DNA from: Gambelia wislizenii
Taxonomy: Eukaryota; Chordata; Lepidosauria; Squamata; Crotaphytidae
DNA: 64,000 nucleotides
Assembly: GCA_030847615.1 (NCBI GenBank)
Contig: JAUMIR010000005.1
Location: forward strand, 215,000,645 to 215,064,644
Direction: 5' to 3'
The notes under the pieces are model-generated. The model was given only the letters and a program-made list of their open reading frames with translations, made no database searches and was not told where the DNA came from. Below are positions 1 through 11,305 of the stretch, piece after piece. The position numbers and the translations under genes were made by a program. The number at the start of each line of letters is the position of its first letter. Within the stretch, counting starts at the first letter, position 1.

Positions 1-389
1 CCCTCTGAAATAAACCATGCTTCATTGCATATACATACATACACACACGCTTTCTCAAGTCCAGCTATTACATATTATTTAAATGTTTTTTTAAAAAAAA
101 AAATAGCAGTAAGCTTTAAAGCTTCAAAGAAGAAGCTCTTTGGCTTGAGTTTCTGACATGCATGACTACTTTAAAAACATAGTCCTAAAATCAGTAACAG
201 CATTATCCAGTAGTAAGCGTATTATTTGATGACCATCCAGGAAATAATGAGCCAGATGCACAGAGATGGGTTTAAACGGGGCCACTTTGTCTGACTTACA
301 ACTTAATTAATGCATTGAACCTGAGACAAATCCTGAGGGGGGGGGACAACTTGATGTGGGTCTGGCTGAAACCAGTTGTCAACCAGTGA
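1..389. other. unassigned non-coding DNA
   Basis: No recognisable gene or repeat end was seen. The stretch holds a short CA-rich patch near 40-50, an A-run near 92-103 and a G-run near 338-346. Confidence 0.5.
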
Positions 390-530
390 CCATAGAATCA
401 TAGGGTTGGAAGAGACCTCAAGGGCCATCCAGTCCAATCCCATTCTGCCATGCAGGAATACACAATCAAATCATTCCCGACAGATAGCCATCTGTTTAAA
501 AAGCTCCAAAGAAGACCACATCCTCAGCCT
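390..530 (-). mobile_element. CR1 LINE, 3' end fragment
   Basis: The plus strand reads ATAGAATCATAGGGTTGG, then AGAGACCTCAAGGGCCATCC, the reverse complement of the CR1 tail seen in sense at 38.6-38.75 kb and 43.6-43.76 kb. The ATAGAATC octamer marks the CR1 3' terminus. Similarity fades near 530, so only the last 140 bp or so remain and there is no coding capacity. Confidence 0.8.
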
Positions 531-1738
531 TCCATTTGGCGCACGCCTGACCCTGAGGACAATCCAACGTTATTGGGCTGCTTGCCCCAGCCAGGTTTAT
601 CTGGAAGCCAAACCTGAGGCACTCCTCCTAAGTCCCAGGAACCTATAAAAGAGAGCAAACTCCCAGGTTAGCCCCAAGGGCAGGCTTCTTTAAACCCCTC
701 AGGTCCCAGGACCCAAAGAGGCCATTCCAGGGCCCTACCTTTCTCCACAAGGGGCGGCAAGGTGTACACTGACTGATATTCTGCCACCCCAACACCTGCC
801 AAGGGTACCTATTTAAAGACATCATCTTGAGCCAATTATCCTGCAGATACAGTATGTGATAAGCAAGCAAGCAAACAAACAAACAAAAGGGGGATTTCCT
901 ACCCAGCCCCAACACAGCCAGTGAAACTCACACTGCACTGAGAGTGGGAGGGTGGGTCGCTCAAAGATCCAAAGAAGAGCTGGAAGGGAGTGGGCAATGA
1001 CTTAAATACCCTAGCCCACCTCCTAGCAGCTAAGGCTGGTACTGCATGCCCAGCCTCAGCACACACTCTGTCCTCAATTCCTTGAGGTCATCAAAATGAT
1101 CCCCCTCTGGCAACCTCATACTGAAGTGCCCACATGAGAACACATTTAGGAATGCTCTAGAATTAATTCACATGTTGTTTAAATGTTCTTCTCAATTCCC
1201 TTTTTTAAAGCGAAAGAATCAATAATAATACAAATGAGAAATGGGAAAGAATTAGCCTTCTTGACAAGAACTTTATATTTTCTCATATGACAGGGAATTA
1301 GTCTAATAACATAGTGGTTTGGATTTTGAGTTAGTTACGTTTAGCTGATCATTCATCATATGGGAAGCTCTTTTTTTCCCCTTTGTTTGTTTTCTGTATA
1401 GCCTTTCTCTCCTCTCGCCCTTTGTCTGTTTTTCCTGTGCTCAATTCTTGTCTAAATAAGTCTTGTTATCTAAGTTTTATTTTAAAAAAATTATTTGGTT
1501 ATTTATTTCTTATTAGATTTAGTGTATGTATAACCAGCTGTTTGGTGTATTTCTATATGTATTAAATATTTGTGTTGACGTATATTTTAATAAACAGATT
1601 TATTTATTTTTTTAATCCCTTTTAAAAAAACACATTTCAGCTGATTAAACTATTTGTAATAATTTATCTCATTTGAATCACAAGTTCCCAGAGACCACAA
1701 CGTCTAAAGGTGAATTTGTGCAAGGAAGAAGGAAGGAC
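531..1738. other. unassigned non-coding DNA
   Basis: No gene or convincing repeat was recognised. The interval includes a CAAA-rich run at 864-888 and a very AT-rich stretch at about 1370-1670. Short open frames here have no known motif. Confidence 0.45.
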
Positions 1739-2173
1739 CAGTGGCAGACCAAAAGGGGGGCACTTTACCCCAGCTGCAAAACATAGGGCAGCTCCTCAAT
1801 CCCCATTCCCTCATTTAGGTGCCAGGAAAGGGAAGAAGGTCTTGGCTGTGAGGAACTGCAACTGAGCAGCAGACACTGGCAACCTGCTTTGAGGCAAGCT
1901 GACCCTATATCCTCAAAGAAGCAGTCCTGCTAGTCTATGTTGCAGCAGAAGACAAAATGGAGGAGGGGAAAAAAAAAAGAATCTAGCAGTCCCTTTAAGG
2001 TTTGGGCATCCAAAGAAAAGGGGAAGGCAAAGTTACCGGGGCATATGAATACGGCATATGTGGGGGAAACATCAGTGCCTCATTCTCTGCAATGCTAGAA
2101 ATTTGGAGAAAGAAGGAAATTTTCATTTGGGGAGTCTCATTTTGCCCCCCTCACCTTCTGTAGCTATACCCCT
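1739..2173. mobile_element. dispersed DNA-transposon-like repeat, copy 1 of 3
   Basis: The core GGGCATCCAAAGAAAAGGGG at about 2006-2025 recurs near 25.19 kb and 27.49 kb with similar flanks (AATGCTAGAA, then a T/G-rich stretch and a TTTGCCCCC-like block). The left end resembles CAGTGGCAGACC and the right end reads TAGCTATACCCC, so decayed terminal inverted repeats of the CAGTGGCGTAGC type are possible. No clear target duplication was seen. No coding capacity. Probably a non-autonomous hAT-like element, but the class is inferred. Confidence 0.5.
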
Positions 2174-3055
2174 TTACACCTTAGATAATGCTTAGCACTG
2201 TGGTTACCACTTGAGCATCCAAACTCAAGGTGGGATTTAATAGCGCCTTCAGACTGTGAACCTAGACTCCCCAGGCAAGAGGAATTGGTAACATCTAGGA
2301 ACGCCTAAGCCATCTAGAACAGACTGAACAAGATTGCATAGGCAGTTGACCAATCTTTCCTCAGGCTGTGAATTTGAGTCTTCTCTGGATTAAGCTTCAG
2401 TTTGCTCCCTGCATCTAGACTGTTACTAGCTCTAAAGACTTCTTTACCATCTACACTGCTTCACTTTTATCAGCTAAAAAGCCTTATCCAATGAAAACCT
2501 TACACTAAATTTCACTTTAAGGACAAATAATATTTGTGTCCTCACATAATATTCCCCCCAAAACCTCCCTCATTGAGAAATGTCAGAAAGTAAGGGAGTG
2601 TTTATTCTTTCTCCTGTAATATGTTTTCTTTTTGAAATTTCTGCTACCCCCAGCCAGCTACTTTTACCTTTGCAGTGTTACAGAGTGAAGTATGTGAGGT
2701 AAATAAGTTGAGAATATTGGCTGGGGTAAAACCAGCTGGCTGGATGAAATGTTTCAGTGGAAACTTTCCAGTACAACTTTGCCCACTTGAGGACAGTGCT
2801 GGTTCAAAAGAATTCCCCCACTCACAGTTCAGGATTGTATTCCTTTCTGTACCTGAAGGCTTTGATCATCTTGTTTTCTTATGTGAAGCTGCATTTGTTT
2901 TGCTTTTTTCTTCATTTGGCAATTATTCATGCTAGTACTCCCACATTCATCTCTCAGAAGTGAGAGATATGATTTTTGGCAGTGACAGCAGGGCAGACAT
3001 CATCAGTCACCCCTAGCTACTGCTATGCTCCAATGTTGTTGTTGTTATATACACC
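2174..3055. other. unassigned non-coding DNA
   Basis: No gene or repeat family was recognised. The last bases (about 3033-3050) are a GTT run that is probably the antisense tail of the adjoining LINE. Confidence 0.45.
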
Positions 3056-3715
3056 TCTGTGTATATAGTTTTTAAGTGGCTTAAAAACCATTAAAACATA
3101 TACCAATTTAAAACATACAAATTTGTGGGGGGTGGGGAAGCAGCTCAACCATTTAAAATTCATTAAAAGACAGACCAGCAGAATAGCACACCATTAAAAG
3201 TGCATGGCAGTCAAGTCCTGAAACCCTGGGAGAACAGGAAAGTTTTCACTTGCTAGTGGGAAAAGTGCAAACAGGGAGCTGTCCAAGCCTTCTTAGGAAG
3301 GGAGTTTCAAAATCTTGGACCATCCACTGATAAGGTCCTTCCCTTGTTCCCACCCAATGTGTCTGGTAGTGGCAAATGTGTCACAAAGAAGGGCCTCTCC
3401 TAAATATCTTAGAACTTGAACCAGCTCATGTAGGGAGATAACAGTCATTGAAATAGCCTCTACCCAATCCGTACAGAGCTTTATAAGTCATAACCAGCAC
3501 TTTGGATTGCCCCAGGGCATGGATCAGCAGTGTTGCTATTGCAACAAGGGAGTTGAATGCTCCCTGTAACCAGCTCAATAATAACCTGGGAAGCCTCTTC
3601 CAGAGGTTTCATGTATATGTTGAACAGCATAGGGGCCAAACAGAACTCTGAGGGACTCCACATGCCAATGGCCAAGGGGTCAAATACGAAGCTCCCAGCA
3701 CCACCTTCTAAGACT
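3056..3715 (-). mobile_element. L2-type LINE remnant, internally deleted
   Basis: Read on the minus strand, the piece near 3590-3650 encodes LAPMLFNIYMKPLEEA, which matches reverse-transcriptase block B of L2-like LINEs (PQG.LSPLLFNIYMKPL). Between about 3056 and 3590 lies the long antisense 3' region, with landmarks such as AGCTTTATAAGTCATAACCA and AGGGAGTTTCAAAATCTTGG. The catalytic YADD region is missing, so coding and 3' parts were joined by a deletion. Dead element. Confidence 0.65.
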
Positions 3716-6455
3716 GAATACAATGGTATTCTGGGGCATTTTGAGGAAAAATGTGGATATTAGCAGGTTCCATTGTTTTTGTCACAACCTTCATATCCTA
3801 CATGGCAGATGCCAAAAAAATATACATAATGCTTCTGTTCTCCTGAACTGCAAGCCTACATTCAGCGACTTGTAAAACATTTGCATTCTCACTATCAGTG
3901 GCTCTCATTCCATGTACTGAAGTCAAACTAAGTTTTAACTTCTCTTTTTGCAACTACAACTAATCAGATTTATGTACACCATTTTGGGCCTGCTGCCACA
4001 GAAGAAAGATGTGAATGTCTCTCTGGAGGCTATCCACTGGAGTGTTTTGTGTTGCCTCCATAGGTGAGAAATACCCCACATAAATGTCTTTGACCATATG
4101 TCACTGGTTCTTAGGGAGACTTTTGACAGCCTTTCCTACAACCTATTTTAAAACCTTGGGAGAAGCACTGTACAGAAATCAAAAGAGGCATTTTAATTTC
4201 TGATTGCTGTTGATGTATATGACCATTTTTTTTACTCTCCACAAAAATTTCCTTCTATGCTCACATAAATAAAAATATAAACTAAACTTAAATCTTTGCA
4301 TGTTCTAGAAGTCACCTGTCCTTTGAATGAGGGGGGAAATGTACATTGTAGAGATTGAGAGATTGTGTATTTCCCTCTGGGTGCAGGCTGATAAATATTA
4401 AAGAATGAAAACACTCTTGATTTGTAGTGAGGGAAAGGCAACATTCCAATCTCCAGAGCCCTGTTGGATAGTTTATTTTATTTAGCAAAGAGAGTGATGA
4501 AAATTGCACTAAAGATGTCAACACTTTGGAAACCCCGAAGCATTTTGGCATTCTCAAACTGTACAAACTGAATTGAAAGCAACAAATCCATTCCTATGTT
4601 AGCTGTTTGCTTTAATAGCCACATTTGCAGATGGGTTTTCAGAGCATATCACCTGTTTGACAAAAGGTGCATTTTTAATGGGCAGACAATTGTCATTTGG
4701 GTGGCGAATACAAATGTGATTCTTAATTAGAATTTAATAGAAAGGAATGGACAAAGGCTAGGCTCATTTGCATCTCTGAATGATATATTTTTACACAGTT
4801 TGTTGCCTCTAGAAAACCAAAGGCATCACTGTTCGATTTTCAAGAACAAGGAAATGTTTTGTGAAACCAAAGATACTTTCTGGGCTTTACAGTTCAGCAA
4901 TATGAAAAATTCCATGTCAAATGACTCTGAACAAATACAGGAGTTTTACTATTTACTAATTTCCAGATATTCTAAATAGGCATCTTTTCCCTCTCATCCA
5001 GAACAAAATATTCATACAGCATTTCTAATGTTTGCAAATGACAAACTTCTTGTTAGAACTAATGGTGCTATGCATTTGTGGGGGAAGGGAGGGAGAGATT
5101 GGGGAGATGCCTGAAGGCAGTGGGATAATGCTATTACTAATATATTCCCTTGGTTTGCTTTTTGAACTCTGTCATTCCTTGCCTTGCAGCTGTAGTTAAT
5201 GAATGGTGAGATTATTCAAATGAGCCCGGAGCAAAATATTATTCTTGAATTTTTCAGGGAGCAGGCAGTAGGTAGGGCCTAAATGGCATCAGGTTCATTG
5301 GTTATGCTTAAGGGTTCACAAGTACCTTTTGTTGCCCTAGAAATATAATTGTATTCAGCCCAGCCAAGCTGATCCTCACTCAGAGCAGCTGCCAATGAGC
5401 CAGTGATAAAACAAAGGAATAGGGTAGAAGAAACAAAAGAGATCAGGCTGTCACTAGTGGATGAGAAGCCAGGCATTGGTGAGGTTATGGAACAGCCTTT
5501 CATATGCAGATAGCAGCATGACTTATAGAATATCCAAAACCAAGCATGTTGATGTATGTAAGTTTGAACTCATGCTTGCCTCCTGCTCTTTTACTTGGGA
5601 CATCATCTGCAGAAAATGAAAAGGAAGAAGAACGGAAATGGAATGAGGTCTAGACAGACAAAAGAACACCCCATGAGATTCATTTTCAGGCAAGAAAAGA
5701 ATGAATAGGATCTAATTTTAAACTGATAAAGAGTCAATCCAATGTGAAAAGATTAAGAATTAAGGATCCCTCCCCCCAACTAATGGAATTTGCAAAAAGA
5801 TACACATCTTATGAATAAATATAGCAATATAAGGTGTTTATTGATTCACACACCATTTGTTTGAGAATTTGCCCCAAGGGGGGAAAAAGCCTATTATTAT
5901 TGACAATATAAGAGCTATAGTTATATTTGCAGACAAAAAGTACATTTAAATTGTGCCTCACGGTGAGAACATAAGCCAACCAAAGCCAGTAATACAAAGT
6001 TGAGGCTGACATTATGTCAGACTGCATAGTGTCAGTGAAAGTGACAGCAGCTCCTTGCATTTCTAGGCATCTCGGAATTTATATCTCAATTTTAATGAAA
6101 TAGATTGCTGTATTTTTTTCATACTTCATCTTTTCTGTGGTGTTGCTTGCTCATTTAAAGTATTTAAATTGTGCAGTGAATAACAATGATCCCTCTATTA
6201 TTGCTGACATATTCAAGACCTCATCCCATGTGTTCTAATGTATATATACTCAATCTGGCACATGGATTATTGGTTAGAATGTAACCAACTGGAAAGCTTG
6301 CCTACACAAGTCAATATGTACCCTATTTCTGCTTCTGAGAAGAGTTCCTGTGATTTCTCGGGCTATTTGTGAGAGTACTGGGTGAGAGTACTTTTGTGGG
6401 CAGAATGTGGCTTCACATTGCTGGTTCTTCCTCAGATACCAAGGCAATCTCCCTT
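3716..6455. other. unassigned DNA with a possible conserved non-coding element
   Basis: No gene, exon or repeat could be supported. The part at about 4610-4990 stands out by its lack of repeat-like sequence and by homeodomain and octamer-like words (TTAATTAG, CAATTGTCATT, ATTTGCAT). It is a candidate conserved non-coding element. The rest is ordinary AT-rich DNA. Confidence 0.35.
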
Positions 6456-6530
6456 CCTTATAGGATGTTGCTACAGTGGAGGATTACTTCCCTCCACTGT
6501 AGTCCTCCACTGTAGCAACATCCTATAAGG
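6456..6530. repeat. perfect 28-bp inverted repeat with 19-nt spacer
   Basis: The left arm (6456-6483, starting CCTTATAGGATGTTGC) and right arm (6503-6530) are exact reverse complements. The spacer ends in CCTCCACTGTAG, and the right arm begins with the same word, so a 13-14 bp direct duplication sits next to the palindrome. The word TCCTCCACTGT recurs at about 6548. Confidence 0.9.
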
Positions 6531-6797
6531 GATGTTAGGGAAGTTGTCCTCCACTGTTCTCCTCTCTTCCTTGCTATTTCCAGTAGAATCAATTATAGCA
6601 CTGCCTTCCTGTCTTTTACTTTCACAGCCTTCTTTCATCTCCATTCTACATCCATGCTTCCAGAAACTTATGAGACGCTGAAACCATAGGGCCTCACAGG
6701 GCCCCGTGGTTTCAGATGGCACTCTGACACCTCCTTGCACCATAGAGCAGATGACATCTAAGGAGCTGGGTGTGTGGCTGCTGGTGTGACAATTGTA

Positions 6798-7027
6798 CAA
6801 TTGTCCCTTCACATTTGCTGGGGTTTGGTACCAGGACCCTTCATGGATACCAAAATCTGTGAATACTCAAGTCACACTATATGCAGTGGCATAGCAAAAT
6901 GATGTCCCTTATATAAGATGGCAAAATCAAGGTTTGCTTTTTGGATTATTATTTTTAAAAGAATATTTTCAAGCCGTGAATACTTAAATCCGTGGATACC
7001 AAATCCGTGAATATGGAGGGACAACTG
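6798..7027. mobile_element. Tigger-like (Tc1/mariner group) non-autonomous element
   Basis: A 230-bp element bounded by TA on both sides, with inverted ends CAATTGTCCCTTCAC and GGAGGGACAACTG. A second 230-bp copy lies at 47539-47768, with a shared core (GATGTCCCTTATATAAGATG) and about 90 percent identity by eye. The ends resemble the MER2/Tigger type (CAGTTGTCCCTC followed by GGTTCCAGGACCC). The TA duplication fits Tc1/mariner transposition. No coding capacity. Confidence 0.85.
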
Positions 7028-7144
7028 TACATGCAAATGCTGGCATGTAATGACACTACAAGACTAACACTACAGATTGCATATACACAAATAATTCAGT
7101 TTCCAAAAAAGCATCTGCCATTTAACAGTTTTCAGTGTACCAAC

Positions 7145-7280
7145 CCAGCTCTTTATTATGCTGGTCCTCATTTTACTGGCTTATGGAAGGCTGAGTCAAC
7201 CTGGGCGGGCTGGGATTGAATTTATGACTCAGCATGAGTTTTGGCTGCAGTTTTGGCTGCATTAGCCTACTGTGTCACCA
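7145..7280 (-). mobile_element. probable tRNA-derived SINE fragment
   Basis: The block GGAAGGCTGAGTCAACCTGG, then GGGCTGGGATTGAATTTATG and TTAGCCTACTGTGTCACCAG resembles the antisense head of a tRNA-related SINE with a decayed B box. The match comes from recalled consensus features and is partial. Confidence 0.35.
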
Positions 7281-7462
7281 GGGTCTCCTGGTGAGTAAGA
7301 AAGTTTGAGGAAAATATATGATCCAGAGAGAAGGTGGGTTCAGTCATTTCAGATCACATGATTATAGCTGCCTGAGTGGAGACTTTCTCATTAGTACTAC
7401 CTTCTCCATAATGCCACTGTGCTTCGATTCATACCTCTTTACACATGGCAGGTGAAATTCAG

Positions 7463-7500
7463 CAGTGAGGAGTCTACTCAGAGGGGCGGGGTATAAATAC

Positions 7501-7535
<35 letters not shown>
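7463..7535 (+). mobile_element. LINE (L2-type) 3' tail with ATT repeats
   Basis: The sequence GAGGGGCGGGGTATAAATAC followed by about eleven ATT units is the usual 3' terminus of L2-like LINEs in squamates. Only the tail is present, and the ATT run has probably expanded as a microsatellite. Confidence 0.55.
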
Positions 7536-7536
<1 letters not shown>

Positions 7537-8285
7537 TGTGCTCAGATAGTTTCCCTGAACTATTTAGAATCCTACACAATCAGAATAAGTGGTGTGGACC
7601 CAAGATATTCAGAGAGCTACTTCTTTCCATATGGTCTTCTCTGCAATTTACCATCATTATCAGAGGTTCTGTTATGGTGCACCACCTAAAGAAACTAGGG
7701 TGATGGGTACTGAGGACATAGCCTCTTCAGTAACATCACCCCCTTCTTCCTAAATTAGGAAAGATTTGTTCCTTTTTTGCTTTATTTTGAATGGACAGTA
7801 AAAACTTCTCTCTTCCACTGTGCGTTTAATGCTGTACAGTGTCATAATGTCATAAGATTTCCTATTATTTTCCATTTAAATTATAATCCTGCTCCCAAAT
7901 TTTATTGAATAGTATGGGTTTTGCTCCTGTATTTTTCCTTCTTTTAATTATATTTTTTATATTACATTGATAAGCACCTGATAGGCAGAGGGAGTCAGTT
8001 TTAAATGTAATGTGTTCATATTTACTTACATAAGTAATCCAGGGACAGCCCAGCTAATTTCTCTACCTAAGGCTACCACCTGGTATCACCACTTTTCTCC
8101 CAGCAGCCAACTGCTACTGACTCTAAATAAGCTCCCACAGTTCTTAGTAGATGGACTACCTCTCAGAAAACAAGGCTGGGTAAGACTTAGGAATGCTTAT
8201 ATAAAGGCCACTCTTCATATGGTTCAGTCTCAGTTGGTGGCAGATGTCCTGGTGAGAATTCAATCAGTATTTCAGGTTGTTGTTG

Positions 8286-8320
8286 GGTGTGTGTGTGTGT
8301 GTGTGTGTACGTGTGTGTGC
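8286..8320. repeat. TG microsatellite
   Basis: An interrupted TG dinucleotide run with one AC break. It explains the cysteine/valine-rich open frames in this place. Confidence 0.9.
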
Positions 8321-8469
8321 TTGTTCTGGTGTCTCAGCAACATGAGAAGAACACCAGCAACAGTTTGAGGAATGGATGCTCACTCATTTCACAATTCCTC
8401 CCAACCTGCAAATGTCCCAGGGGTTGTCTAAATGGTGAAAATACTCCTCATAGAATTCGAGGAGAATAT

Positions 8470-9022
8470 GATTTGTTTAAATGGTATCCTGCCTCAATCT
8501 GCATTATTTGGAAGGAGGGGGTCAAATCCACCAGAAACTCTGAAGAAAAAGCCTTTGCGGCTTTTTGTAAGGTTTTTAAAAGCTCTGTGGGGAATGTGCA
8601 TTCCCTCTTGTTGGGACCATCTGGCTCACGTTCATTCACATTCCCGATAAGAGTTGAAGTGGAAAGCTGATTGGTCAGGTGTGGGCAGATGGCGGAGCTT
8701 GCTAACGAGGCATGCACCTGGAACCACCATGTTGGATTTTCACCTTAGTGATCATGTGCTGAAGTGACGAAACTGCCTTTTTCTTTTATTTATTTAGTCG
8801 GAATATTGCACTTTAGATTTGCTTTTCTTTAAAAAAAAATACTGTTCAGCAGTTGCAACTGATGGGGATAAAAACATGAGTAATTCACTCGCAGCCGCCA
8901 TCTTGATTTGCAGGCATGCCCATTTGAACAATGAATGCAGATAGCTTAAGACAAATCAAAGCTGCTTCAAATTGGTGTTAGTGCACATCAATCTACATTT
9001 TCCCCATTGTATAGACAGGCTC
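8470..9022 (-). mobile_element. MITE family X, subfamily A, copy 1
   Basis: In reverse orientation this matches the elements at 30962-31577 and 45994-46452. The shared order on the plus strand here is GAAGGAGGGG, TTTTTAAAAGCTCT, ACCATGTTGGATTTTCACC, CAGCCGCCATCTTGATTTG and finally TATAGACAGGCTC. The ends are diverged inverted repeats of GGGCTTGTCTA. Each copy keeps a CAAGATGGC motif. No transposase is encoded, so it would depend on an enzyme supplied elsewhere. The superfamily is not certain. Confidence 0.7.
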
Positions 9023-10648
9023 TCAGTGTGGCTCATGGTAGGGCTGGGTCTTAGACCATACCTTTTCTTTGTCATGGTCTGTTGTTTGTCAACATTGGCA
9101 CCAGTTCTGTGTTGTTAACATAGCCTATACCTCTTAAAGGGCATTACAAGGCAATTAGAACACTTAACCCTTTGGCACTGCAGAACGTGAAAAGTGTCCC
9201 CTGCTATGATTTTGTTTTAAGTGCCTGATATTGGAAAAGTGACTTCCAGCAGTGAGCTGTTAACACTGTGGCAATCTCTTCCTTACAGGAGTTTTAAATA
9301 TCCTGGCTCCAGGTGGCAAGGTGTATTTTATATAACATATGTTGGTAATGGTATCCTGGGTTGTAAATTTCTCAGATGACTATATTGAGCAGAAGATCAT
9401 GACAACGGCAGTTGCAATAACTTGATGAAGCATATTAGAATTAGTGTTAACACAATTATGGACTGTGTGTGATTTCATATCCATATGGCGATTTATTTTA
9501 ACAATTAATGTCAGTCCCATCTGCTCCTTTAGAGGAAAAAGATAGTAGCACAAATTATGGTTTGTGTTAGTTAATATGTTTACTTGTAGAAGAGAGAGAG
9601 AAGGAAGATGTAAAGGCCATCATGGGGTTCAGTGGGTACCCTTTTAATGTATTTGGTGCCACAAAGATGTTAAATGGTAATAATATCTGAACTTTCACCA
9701 TCCCTATAAACCATTAGTAGTAATTTTAGTGAGCTTGAAAATGTTATGTATTGGATTACACATTCCAGAATCCCCAAGCCAGCATGGCCAGTCATGGGTG
9801 AAGTCTTTGCAACAGCTTCCAAAATGCGCTTTCAAAGCCATTTAGCCAATTAACACTTTCTTCTTGTACTTAGAGCCCATTGATCCTGTTCAATAAAAGT
9901 GGAACCAAGCAAGGAGGAAAGCAGGATCAGAACATTGCATGCCCATGTTTATTGTAGGAAGTCTAGGTATTTAAATCTGCACACGCATTCCACAATTGAT
10001 AGTCATATTACCATTTGAGCTGGAATGTTTTTACTATCCAAACTAAAAAGAAGCACATGAATGAACCTGGAGAATTTTACCTGTGCAGGAATTTGAAGGT
10101 GAGGTTCCATACCAAATGCTCTAGTCTCTGTGTAATCTTGGTAAAGTTACTATTATTCAAATGTACTGTAAAACCTAGCTTTAGCTTCTGAAGCATTGTC
10201 TGGAGGTGATATGTTTCCGTAGACTTAGCATGTCTGTAGCCCTTAGGCAACCATTTTGTGAAAGAGTTCTGATCAACACTGGGAAACTTCTTCTTGTGTT
10301 CACAAGTCTAGCTTGAGAAGGGTTTCCTTCTAAAAGCTGCAAAATTGACCATTCCATCAGCTAAGTCAGATATCCAATTATGGCAAATTGTTGGTTATTT
10401 AATTCATTATTGTTGTATTTACTGTATGGGAGAGGGAAAGGACTTGTGCTTGAAGTGTCAAAAAATACCTGGCTTTGCCTAGCCTTTGATACTGTGCATC
10501 TTGACTTAAGAAGATGGATTCACTAGCTGTTCCACATCAGGCACCAAATATCTGCAGCTGGCCCTAAGTATGGAGCCCCTAACATAATTCAAACAGGTAT
10601 GGATGAGAGGATGAGGTGGAAAGAAGAATATTTGAAAATATTCAAATA
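9023..10648. other. unassigned DNA with a small hAT-like fragment
   Basis: No gene was recognised. At about 9750-9815 the words ACATTCCAGAATCCCCAAGC and CAGCATGGCCAGTCATGG look like part of the short hAT-type element seen at 16.4, 28.6 and 48.3 kb. The rest shows no repeat that I recognise. Confidence 0.4.
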
Positions 10649-10874
10649 CAGTAGCACCCCTGCATCCACTGATTCACCATCTGCTGATTCAATTATCCAC
10701 AGATGGCAACAGTGGGGGGGGGTGACAGGGGAGGGATTGCCTCCTGGGCCGGGATTGCCTCCTGGGATCACTCCCATGAAGGGAAGACCAACGGGGCATT
10801 TGCTATTATCCATGGATTTTGTTATCTTTGGGGGCCCTTGGAACCAATCCTCTGCAGATATGGGAATCCTACTG
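10649..10874. mobile_element. Tigger-like non-autonomous element, second type
   Basis: A 226-bp element flanked by TA on both sides (10647-10648 and 10875-10876). The ends are CAGTAGCACCCCTGCATCC and GATATGGGAATCCTACTG. The GGNCCCTTGGAACCAATCC block near the right end is typical of Tigger/MER2-like elements read in antisense. The middle differs from the 230-bp copies. No coding capacity. Confidence 0.75.
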
Positions 10875-10901
10875 TAATCGTTTAAAAGAAACAGGTTTCT
10901 C

Positions 10902-11045
10902 AAGTGCTGGGAAACCCTGACAAGGCAACAATCATCACAGTTCCGGATTTATTCTGTGTTAAAAATGCATGTGTCCTTTTTGCACCAAAAATATTTTATT
11001 TTTCCCTGCAGGAAACTTGTTTTCTCGCAGTTTTAGATGACTTCC
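10902..11045. repeat. CTGTGCAGAAA-type repeat family, short copy
   Basis: It starts with GCTGGGAAACCCTGACAAGG, close to GTTGAGAAACCCTGACAAG at 40.44 kb. It then carries decayed TTCTGTG and CTGCAGGAAA units like those at 35.26-35.51 kb and 40.44-40.89 kb. Class unknown. Confidence 0.45.
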
Positions 11046-11126
11046 TGGGAGCAAGGAGAAAAATGATAAAATTATTCATTCTTGCCTGTACATCCCTAGA
11101 CTTACATCCCTAGACAGGGAATCATA

Positions 11127-11305
11127 GAGTTGGAAGGGGTTGCAAGGGCCATGTAGTCTTACCTCCTAGCATGCAGGAATACACAACTAAAGCACCCCTG
11201 AAATAAGCCCAACCAACCTGTATTTGACAGATAGGAGATTAAATACACAACTAAAGCACTCCTGAAATAAGCCCAACCAACCTGTATTTGACAGATAGGA
11301 GATTA
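11127..11305 (-). mobile_element. CR1 LINE 3' part, interrupted
   Basis: The plus strand reads GAATCATAGAGTTGGAAGGG, then GCAAGGGCCATGTAGTC and CATGCAGGAATACACAAC, the antisense CR1 tail. The element resumes near 11885, so about 580 bp of foreign sequence has split it. The last part is also duplicated in tandem. Confidence 0.75.
11178..11305. repeat. 64-bp tandem duplication inside CR1
   Basis: Two consecutive 64-bp units (11178-11241 and 11242-11305), both starting AATACACAACTAAAGCAC and ending ATAGGAGATTA, differ at one visible base (CCCCTG versus CTCCTG). A recent local duplication within an old repeat. Confidence 0.9.

Noticed and set aside
7465..7689. Tyrosine-rich peptide frame as a gene
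   Set aside because: The tyrosine run is translation of an ATT microsatellite at a LINE tail.
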